In this document: one piece after another, positions 7,443 to 13,142 of the stretch
Layout of the letters: every line of letters begins with the position of its first letter
Position numbering within the stretch: the first letter of the stretch is position 1
Origin: an uncultured Saprospiraceae bacterium
GTDB taxonomy: Bacteria; Bacteroidota; Bacteroidia; Chitinophagales; Saprospiraceae
Assembly (NCBI GenBank): GCA_937959375.1
Contig: CALGLS010000156.1
Coordinates: 1-13,142, forward strand
Length of the DNA: 13,142 nt
Reading direction: 5' to 3'
Translations under genes and position numbers: made by a program
Notes under the pieces: generated by a model
Database searches by the model: none
Told to the model about the DNA's origin: nothing
The model's input: only the letters and a program-made list of their open reading frames with translations

Positions 7443-7510
7443 ACCTGAATAGTTACTTTTTTTTTATAAAATTGTTTTAGCGATTTTTAATAATCAGGTA
7501 CGCATATTTA

Positions 7511-8740
7511 TCAATTCTCAATAGCTGCCTCAGCGCTCTCATATTGACTATCATCGGCGAGTGCCCTGGTAAAATCATCATACTGATTATCTCGCCCTGT
7601 TGCTGCTGTTGCTGCGGCGGCTGCGGCGGCTGCGGCTAGGTCCTCTTGACGAACAACATCATAGACACTATTTACAGCTGCTTCAGCAGGTGGATTAAAA
7701 TCTCCATTCCCGAAAATACTGTTGCCATCTGCCTCATGAGGAAGAAGAGCCAATGACTGATAATTGAGATTTTCATCCAATTCAGGAGGAGGCGGTATCA
7801 ATACAAGTTGTCCATAAATATTATCCGCTCTAGTAGAATCTGCATCATCAAGTCTACTTCCATCTTCTGACGATTTTTCTTCTCTACTCTCCACCTCTGC
7901 TAATTCAGCAGGTGGTCTAACATATCCTCTGCTTGCCTGACTCTCTGTATCTGATTCTTCTTCAACCCGTGGTGAATCAGCAAGGAAGGATTCGTCAGCA
8001 TCCTCACTCAATTCTGAATCTGTAGGTGGAGATGGAAGTCTCGAAACCAATTCATCAAGTGATACATCCGTTTCCTGCTCAGCATTCATTGTTGCATCCA
8101 ACACAGCAATATCAGTTGGTCGATTCGCTATTGGAGGAGGTAGGTTTGCTCGCTGTTCGTTCATTAAATTGACTTCAGAAGGAGTGAGTACTCGGAATCG
8201 ATAATGAAATTTCCCATCCTCTCCTTGGAACATTCTCACTGCAACTTTCAGTTGAACATCTCCACCATCAGCATTAGCACCTTCCAATATTTGTTTAGCA
8301 ATATCTTTTGCTTCATCCATGCTCAACGGCTTGGTATCTGACACTAGAATCATTCTTGGAAACCGTTCTCCATCTTGCATTATCGTTTGACTCGCTACGT
8401 TTTTGAGTTTATGAATATCTGCATCGACGTTCATCTCGTTGATGGGTACATCTTTTCGGTCTACCAATACCTTAGGCCCATCATTGTCTCTGAAAAAGAA
8501 AGTCTGGTTGGGCTTATCTTTTGACATCACTAAAAAGACGTCATCATCATTATCTCTTTTTAGGTTGATCCCAAGTTTTTCATTGGCATGTGCTCGAAAT
8601 TGGGAAGCTTTAGTTTTCCCAATTATTTTATTTTTCAAAACATTCTTGAGTCGACTTGCAACGGAAGTTATTCCATTTCTACCAGTCGTCTTCTTCTTTT
8701 TCTTTGGTTTCGTTAAACGGCTTTTATTACTACGGCCCAT
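7511..8740 (-). CDS. Effector-like protein with basic head, shared domain and acidic Pro/Tyr-rich tail (409 aa)
   Basis: I do not recognise the family. The start at ATG 8740 (MGRSNKSRLT) is preferred. The longer frame begins with GTG at 8779 and would overlap the end of the preceding gene by 11 bp. Residues 1-45 are Lys/Arg-rich with a run of five lysines (13-17). Residues about 55-188 look like a small alpha/beta domain whose second half (107-188) aligns by eye with residues 118-204 of the 812-residue neighbour. From residue 200 the chain becomes disordered: acidic Ser/Glu/Asp-rich (225-305), then proline-rich with spaced tyrosines (Y309, Y327, Y360, Y387, Y400), and a run of nine alanines (369-377). 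There is no signal peptide, membrane segment or catalytic motif. Position 28 bp after the 251-residue gene and the basic head suggest a joint role with the Tc locus. Scaffold-type effector is inference. Confidence 0.85.
   Translation of the reverse strand: MGRSNKSRLTKPKKKKKTTGRNGITSVASRLKNVLKNKIIGKTKASQFRAHANEKLGINLKRDNDDDVFLVMSKDKPNQTFFFRDNDGPKVLVDRKDVPINEMNVDADIHKLKNVASQTIMQDGERFPRMILVSDTKPLSMDEAKDIAKQILEGANADGGDVQLKVAVRMFQGEDGKFHYRFRVLTPSEVNLMNEQRANLPPPIANRPTDIAVLDATMNAEQETDVSLDELVSRLPSPPTDSELSEDADESFLADSPRVEEESDTESQASRGYVRPPAELAEVESREEKSSEDGSRLDDADSTRADNIYGQLVLIPPPPELDENLNYQSLALLPHEADGNSIFGNGDFNPPAEAAVNSVYDVVRQEDLAAAAAAAAATAATGRDNQYDDFTRALADDSQYESAEAAIEN
7610..7636 (-). repeat. GCN trinucleotide run encoding nine alanines
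   Basis: Nine consecutive GCC/GCA codons encode residues 369-377 of the 409-residue protein, followed by further Ala and Thr codons (A-T-A-A-T). The codons alternate in a semi-regular GCC/GCA pattern. The run is in frame and sits in the disordered tail, so length changes would alter only the tail spacing. Confidence 0.9.
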
Positions 8741-8768
8741 TTTTTTATTTTTTTTGGAGTGTTTTAAT

Positions 8769-9524
8769 TTAATTTCCACGAAGCGACTGAGCGGCTTCTT
8801 GGCGCGTAAGTTCTTTGTTTCTTTTTGCTAAAAATGCATCAGTTTTTGCTAAAGTCACGGCAGCTTCTAATGATTTTAATGCTGCTGTTCTGTCAACCAT
8901 TCCATCTTTAAGCACTGTAGTATTCAATAGTCTGTCTACCGCTTCGGAGGCTTCTTGTCTGGTTTTGTTTGTTGCTTTCGCAAAACTATCTCGACTAATG
9001 TTTAGAGCCGTGAGTGCTTCACTCCTACCCTCCCTGATTCTTGTAAGTGTACCAGCAGTTAGTGACAACTCAGCTACTTCCTTTGCTTTCGTAGTATCCA
9101 ACTTACCTTCGGCATCTAAAATGTTTACGCCAAGTGTTGCTGCCATTTTCACAACGGCACTTTCCATTTCTTTGGCAGCCTCCGCCTGTTGTTCTGCACC
9201 TTCCTTTCCTGGAGCAAATCCGAGGACTGAATCTAAGACCTCTCTTGCCTTAGTTGTATCAATAGTTCCCTCAGCATTCATGACATTAAGCCCCATTGAT
9301 GCTGCGGCAGAAGTTACACTACCGTAAGCCATATTTTGAACTTCGGGTCCATTTGTTATTTCGCCTTTTGCGTTAAAACTCACTCCCAAACTTTCAGCTA
9401 CAGCGATGGCATCAGCACGATCGGCTACGTTTTTGCCACCTGCTGCTTGATTCGCAGCGGCGGCTGCTCTACCTTTTAGCGGTTTCTTTTTTTGCTTACC
9501 TTTTTTCTTTAATTTTGATTTCAT
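8769..9524 (-). CDS. Lys-rich-headed protein with about four 30-residue internal repeats (251 aa)
   Basis: I do not recognise the family. Residues 1-18 are extremely basic (MKSKLKKKGKQKKKPLKG), followed by an Ala run (20-24) and then an acidic/alanine-rich helical body. A repeat of the form LGVN-x-DAEGKLDTTKAKEV-helix is clear at residues 73-102 and 127-156, recognisable at 41-70 and degenerate at 200-228. The unit suggests helix, short acidic loop, helix. The loop is not a full EF-hand. No Cys, signal peptide, membrane segment or catalytic motif is seen. The start at ATG 9524 is preceded by AAATTAAATTAAG, an A-rich leader like the neighbours'. It is the first gene after tcA and lies 28 bp ahead of the 409-residue gene, sharing the basic-head style. 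Chaperone, structural or cargo roles are all open. Confidence 0.85.
   Translation of the reverse strand: MKSKLKKKGKQKKKPLKGRAAAAANQAAGGKNVADRADAIAVAESLGVSFNAKGEITNGPEVQNMAYGSVTSAAASMGLNVMNAEGTIDTTKAREVLDSVLGFAPGKEGAEQQAEAAKEMESAVVKMAATLGVNILDAEGKLDTTKAKEVAELSLTAGTLTRIREGRSEALTALNISRDSFAKATNKTRQEASEAVDRLLNTTVLKDGMVDRTAALKSLEAAVTLAKTDAFLAKRNKELTRQEAAQSLRGN
8841..9404 (-). repeat. Four internal protein repeats in the 251-aa protein
   Basis: Copies lie at about 9404-9315, 9308-9219, 9146-9057 and 8927-8841 (transcription order). The middle two are the most alike: LNVMNAEGTIDTTKAREV against VNILDAEGKLDTTKAKEV. The first keeps SLGVSFNAKGEI and the last keeps LKDGMVDRTAALKSLE. The copies are spaced unevenly, so this is a diverged repeat set and not a recent tandem expansion. 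Confidence 0.65.
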
Positions 9525-9594
9525 CTTAATTTAATTTCATGCTTCAGCCAGTTTTCGAACCAATCGCCACTCTATCGTTTTAAACTGATACTAA

Positions 9595-9696
9595 ATGATT
9601 TCATTTGGTCAAGGTTCGGAATGAGTGGGCTTGTAGACGTTTACTAAACTTCTAAAGTAAACGTTACCTCCCCTTATTTTAACCAAATAAAATCAT
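9595..9696. repeat. About 100-bp imperfect palindrome between tcA and the 251-aa gene
   Basis: The outer arms are ATGATTTCATTTGGTCAA (9595-9612) and the inverse of ATGATTTTATTTGGTTAA (9696-9679). They agree at 16 of 18 positions, and in the minus-strand RNA both differences are U-G wobbles, so the stem can pair throughout. The inner arms ACGTTTACT (9637-9645) and AGTAAACGT (9656-9664) pair perfectly around a 10-nt loop. The intervening segments are also loosely alike. It begins 9 nt after the tcA stop codon. No U-run follows on the minus strand, so it is not a classic intrinsic terminator; attenuation, mRNA processing or a dispersed palindrome are options. Confidence 0.8.
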
Positions 9697-9705
9697 CTAG
9701 CATCT

Positions 9706-12700
9706 TTAAACATTAGCTTTGTACCCTGCCAGCAGCAATACATTTTTCAGCTGCTGCTTATCACCTTTCACCTTCAAGGTCCACTTCGATCCTTTGCTTG
9801 AAATATTAAGTCCAGGCGTTTCCGTAAACTTCTCATTTTTGAGTTGCATCGAATCATCCTTGTTCAAAATCAAACTAATATTGGTCTTTTCGAGTAGATC
9901 AAATTTGGTAAAGATTCCACTCACCTTTCCATTGGCCATAGCAGGGAATAATTCGCGATTAACATCCAACTCTAGTGTATCTTCATCATTCGCTAAGAAT
10001 GCCAACCATTCATTGTGGAAGTCAAAATTCAAGTCGATAAACTTAACCGTTTGATAAGGCTTTAACATACCTCTTACAGCATCTCCAAAGGCTTGACCAC
10101 CTTGTAATGCGGTGTACTTTATGTTGACCACCACATCTACCAATTCGCTTGGATTGAATGAACCACGTTTTCCGTTGAGTTCCAACAACCAGTTGGAAAC
10201 CGCTCCAGTACCTTCGAAAGGCAGGTAACGTTCGTCATCAAAACGAAGTTCGAACAAGCCATTGTTCTCTTCATATTCATCGACCTTTGATAGGGCAATT
10301 TGTTGGTTGGCTCGCCAGTTGCTGCGAATCGTAATTGGTTCCGCATCTTTAGGATTCAACAAGAATTTAACGGCCTTTGGATCTGGTTCCAAAACAGTTT
10401 TATGACTCAGTTGTGTGAGGGTAGCATTGACTGTTTGTCCTTCCGGAATATCAAAACTAATACTGATGGTTTTAATCTGTCGACAATAGTGTCCTTGGAA
10501 GTCATAATCAAATAGTGATTCGGGTAGACTGATCGTACAAGCCCCTTTGGTTTTCAAATCAAGGAAAGCCATTGGATCCAATTCGAGTAAGGAAACCGAT
10601 TTTGTAATTTCGAAACGTCTTTGATTCGTTTCAATATAAGCCTTCTCCATACGGTCGATATCAAGCCCTAATTTTTCTCCGGCGAGTAAACCTTTGTAGT
10701 TGCTATTCCAGTACATACCATTGACAAAGTTGACCTGATCAGCTTTCACACCTCGCTCGTAAACGAATGCTTTTTCAGCCGACTTCGCCATATCGTAAGC
10801 CATTTTATAGGTCTGATAGTAGATACCCGATAATTGGCCAATCATCCACTGGTAGAGCTTTTCGTTGCTAAATTTGTTTTTGATAAAGTCGGCTACTTCT
10901 TTTTGATTCTCAATCTCCTTCTTATGCATGCGAAGTTCCTGTTGCGCTACTTGCAATTGAACTTCTGCCCCCATTAATTGAATCTCGATTTGCTCAACTT
11001 CTAGTATGGCGCTCTTTTTAGCATGCGTCCAATCTTCGATCATACGCTGATGCTGAGCAGTCACACCTAACAATTCTCCTACAATACTCAAACCTTCAGC
11101 AGCAGTGGAGGCAACATCTGCGATGGTGTTCGCGACTTCACCTGCCTGTGATCCGCCAACTTTCACCCCCATAATAAATGGCCCAACCAATGCATCTGGC
11201 AAAGCTGATCCAAAAGTGGCAGCAATTTTTGCAACAGTAGAAACGCCATGCAAAACAGCAGCAGCACCCTGAGTTGTCACCTGTGCGATTTCAGTTGGCA
11301 GCATACCGGCATCGAGTAGTTGTTCATGATGCGTTTTGCGTTCTTCTGCCATTTTCTTCGAGACCTCTAAGCTCTCCTTATTCTTTATTATCTCTTCAAT
11401 CTGAGCTAGCCTCACTTCTGTCATTAAATTGAGTAAATCGGCCTCATGCTTACTTTGCATAATGCTCAATTTCTCTGCATCTTTTTTCTCAATGGCTGCG
11501 AGTAACTCTCCTCCAAACTGACTAACTTTTTGCACCAGCTCTCTGACCTTAGTCATCAAGAAACTGAATCGATAATGCGGTATTGCTATCCCCATACCCG
11601 CTGCGGCTGCGCCCACTGAAGCACCTCCGCTGACTGCTTGCACAATCGCCATCGGGTCAATTGGTGGCTGGAATAAAGGAAGTGCCTGTTTGATTCCTAG
11701 TATGTTGAGACTCTGACGGATTTTGTATAAACGATCACTTACTCGGTCATAGTAATCAAAGAACAGATCGTTTTCTGGTACATAAAAGTAAGGGTCAATG
11801 ATGCTACTATGCACTCCTTGGATTAAATTATTTGAATTGACCAAATCCGTCGTTGCATCCGAATCGTCTTGGTTTTCACTTTCAACAGGAAGATCATCTT
11901 CTATGTCGAGTAAAAAGTCCATACCATCTGATGGGTTGCTCAGATCAATATAAGTCTTATCATCTTCCTGTTTTAGTGTACCTAAGTTTTCAGGTTTGTT
12001 TCCTAGTAAGTCAAAGGCAAGCACATAAAGCATGCGAGCTTCATTGATGCTTTCAATTGAGTATTGCCGGAAGAGCATGTCGCCCCAGTCTAGAAGATTG
12101 TCAACGTAGTTCATAACAATTGACTTCCGATAAGCCACTCTACGTAGATCAGCAATAGCATGCGGATCAAAAGGATCATCTTGGAATGCTTTTATTTGAG
12201 CTATGGAATTGGAATCCGTTGCTTCAATTCTGTCGGGTAATTTTTCAATAATTTGCAATAGCTCTTTTAACCTTGAAACTAAATCAGGTTTGCTATTAAT
12301 TTTATTTAGCTCTGTATTCACCGCAGGAAGCTTCGACTTGATGTCTTTCCCAAATTGCTCTAAAGTATCTTTTGATAAATTTTTATTACCACTAAATACC
12401 TCTTGCTGTGGCCTTAAGACAGCGACCAGATCATCTAACTTTGCGCTAAGCAGATTATTATCTAACTCCGTTTTTAAATGCTCTACCGAGTTGATGATGT
12501 TTTGAATATCTACTGCCAAGAATGGAAGGAATTTCCAATAAGCATGTCCTTCCGTAGGATCGAAGATGTATTCGTACCAAGACTTTGCCTCATCAAATTT
12601 TTGAGCTGTGTTGAAGGATTGTCCAATCAAGAAAGGCGCATGGAAGAATAATTCCCAGTAATAAATACCGTTGGCAGAGTTAAAGTCTAGATGTGAGCTT

Positions 12701-13142
12701 ACGGGCTTTTTACCAATTTTATTATCGTTAATTCTAATGGTAGTTGGATCAGATGCAATCGCATCAAATCTTGGTGTTTCGTCTATCTCCTGCGTTCTTA
12801 AATTCAACATACCTTCCAAACCACTTACGAATAATTTTTCATTTAGGGTATAGCCAGTACTAGAAGTGAGTCGAATGAGATCAAAACGACCGTCTTTCAG
12901 TTCGTAGAATATAGGTACATCACCGAGCGTTTTTCCGTTTTCGAAAGAAACGAATTGCTTCCCGTTGAATAAGTGCAATTTCTCTGAAGTATTTAATGCT
13001 GCGGTGATCAGGCCTCCACTAGTTTTTGCATCAAAATTATCTTTGAACACCTGAGGTAGGTTCCCCCATGAGCCAATGACTTCTTTATAATCTTCATTTA
13101 GATATTTTAGATTTCCGTTATCATTTCTAAATTTAAAAAAGT
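9706..13142 (-). CDS. TcA-type subunit of an ABC/Tc toxin complex, C-terminal part (start outside window)
   Basis: The frame is open to the right edge, giving 1,145 visible residues; the GTG at 13050 is an internal codon, and the WGNLPQVF segment upstream of it is clearly part of the protein. Counting 13050 as residue 1, the start of the visible part looks like a hemopexin-like repeat (WGxLP, FDA, LFNGKQFVSF). A WYEYIFDPTE segment and then PENDLFFDYYDRVSDRLYKIR (in pieces) leading to LFQPPIDP are typical TcA core signatures. About 490-580 and 675-770 are long helical shaft segments flanking a hydrophobic Ala/Gly-rich stretch (590-665) that fits the pore-forming tip. About 790-985 is the TcB-binding domain, with FELRFDDERYLPFEGTGA and IKYTALQGG. 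In known Tc toxins TcA pentamers bind target cells and inject TcC-derived enzyme held by TcB. The protein ends at TAA 9706. The family call is firm. Confidence 0.95.
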   Translation of the reverse strand, partial: FFKFRNDNGNLKYLNEDYKEVIGSWGNLPQVFKDNFDAKTSGGLITAALNTSEKLHLFNGKQFVSFENGKTLGDVPIFYELKDGRFDLIRLTSSTGYTLNEKLFVSGLEGMLNLRTQEIDETPRFDAIASDPTTIRINDNKIGKKPVSSHLDFNSANGIYYWELFFHAPFLIGQSFNTAQKFDEAKSWYEYIFDPTEGHAYWKFLPFLAVDIQNIINSVEHLKTELDNNLLSAKLDDLVAVLRPQQEVFSGNKNLSKDTLEQFGKDIKSKLPAVNTELNKINSKPDLVSRLKELLQIIEKLPDRIEATDSNSIAQIKAFQDDPFDPHAIADLRRVAYRKSIVMNYVDNLLDWGDMLFRQYSIESINEARMLYVLAFDLLGNKPENLGTLKQEDDKTYIDLSNPSDGMDFLLDIEDDLPVESENQDDSDATTDLVNSNNLIQGVHSSIIDPYFYVPENDLFFDYYDRVSDRLYKIRQSLNILGIKQALPLFQPPIDPMAIVQAVSGGASVGAAAAGMGIAIPHYRFSFLMTKVRELVQKVSQFGGELLAAIEKKDAEKLSIMQSKHEADLLNLMTEVRLAQIEEIIKNKESLEVSKKMAEERKTHHEQLLDAGMLPTEIAQVTTQGAAAVLHGVSTVAKIAATFGSALPDALVGPFIMGVKVGGSQAGEVANTIADVASTAAEGLSIVGELLGVTAQHQRMIEDWTHAKKSAILEVEQIEIQLMGAEVQLQVAQQELRMHKKEIENQKEVADFIKNKFSNEKLYQWMIGQLSGIYYQTYKMAYDMAKSAEKAFVYERGVKADQVNFVNGMYWNSNYKGLLAGEKLGLDIDRMEKAYIETNQRRFEITKSVSLLELDPMAFLDLKTKGACTISLPESLFDYDFQGHYCRQIKTISISFDIPEGQTVNATLTQLSHKTVLEPDPKAVKFLLNPKDAEPITIRSNWRANQQIALSKVDEYEENNGLFELRFDDERYLPFEGTGAVSNWLLELNGKRGSFNPSELVDVVVNIKYTALQGGQAFGDAVRGMLKPYQTVKFIDLNFDFHNEWLAFLANDEDTLELDVNRELFPAMANGKVSGIFTKFDLLEKTNISLILNKDDSMQLKNEKFTETPGLNISSKGSKWTLKVKGDKQQLKNVLLLAGYKANV

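Larger units (their letters stand above)
7190..7510. other. 321-bp gap between the 409- and 812-residue genes, filled mainly by a repeat element
   Basis: With the ATG at 7189 as start, this stretch holds no gene. It contains the inverted-repeat element at 7264-7442, a T-rich and AT-rich flank (7443-7510), and a short leader. No TAnnTTTG-type promoter box was found on the minus strand. The frame remains open upstream of 7189 to a GTG at 7348; its virtual extension has alternating hydrophobic and basic stretches, as expected from translated repeat DNA. It is probably an untranslated intercistronic region. Confidence 0.6.

Noticed and set aside
8741..8779. Extended start of the 409-aa protein at GTG 8779
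   Set aside because: It would overlap the preceding gene by 11 bp and uses GTG, while ATG 8740 follows an A-rich leader as in the neighbouring genes.
8815..9327. 170-codon open frame on the plus strand
   Set aside because: It is antisense to the well-formed 251-aa gene and reflects its alanine/serine-rich codons; it has no motif or leader of its own.
9525..9705. Promoter for the 251-aa gene
   Set aside because: A TTTG and a TAACGTTT segment exist at roughly promoter spacing, but the second does not fit TAnnTTTG and both belong to the palindrome.
13048..13050. GTG at 13050 as start of the TcA protein
   Set aside because: The frame continues to the window edge with matching TcA-like sequence (WGNLPQVF just upstream), so the codon is internal.

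Overview
The window reads as Bacteroidota DNA: AT-rich, A-rich leaders instead of clear Shine-Dalgarno sites, and a TcA-type toxin subunit and a trypsin-nuclease fusion of the kinds I associate with that phylum. The genus cannot be read from the sequence, and the phylum is a judgement from style and gene content. All credible genes lie on the minus strand, so transcription runs from 13142 towards 1. No RNA genes, CRISPR arrays, insertion sequences or transposases were found.

Read in transcription order, the layout is as follows. (1) 13142-9706 is the C-terminal 1,145 residues of a TcA subunit of an ABC/Tc insecticidal-type toxin; its start lies outside the window. (2) 9524-8769 is a 251-residue protein with a lysine-rich head and about four 30-residue repeats. 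(3) 8740-7511 is a 409-residue protein with a lysine-rich head, a small folded domain and a long acidic, proline- and tyrosine-containing tail. (4) 7189-4751 is an 812-residue protein with a lysine/arginine-rich head, a domain resembling one in protein 3, a coiled coil and a kinase-like C-terminal domain bearing a PI3/PI4-kinase-type catalytic signature. (5) 4687-2453 is a fusion of a trypsin-like serine protease and a DNA/RNA non-specific endonuclease. (6) 2228-1092 is a radical SAM/SPASM enzyme. (7) 1089 to the left edge is its tightly coupled partner, with a Tyr/Pro-rich cytosolic-type tail and one hydrophobic segment; its C-terminus is cut off by the window.

Genes 1-5 look like one toxin-centred unit. 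Proteins 2-4 all begin with a highly basic disordered head, and proteins 3 and 4 also appear to share a domain just after it. This would fit a set of effectors or cargo made with the Tc machine, with the kinase-like and protease-nuclease domains as activities. That is inference; no TcB or TcC gene is visible here. Genes 6-7 look like a separate radical-SAM modification pair.

Three inverted-repeat structures sit in the gaps just after stop codons: 9595-9696, 7264-7442 and 2298-2449. The last two have short tandem repeats as their arms and share a 15-bp core, so they look like members of one dispersed, microsatellite-armed element family. Two of the lysine-rich genes have longer open frames (from 7348 and 8779), but those open with GTG and run into repeat or upstream coding sequence. 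The internal ATGs at 7189 and 8740 are preferred.
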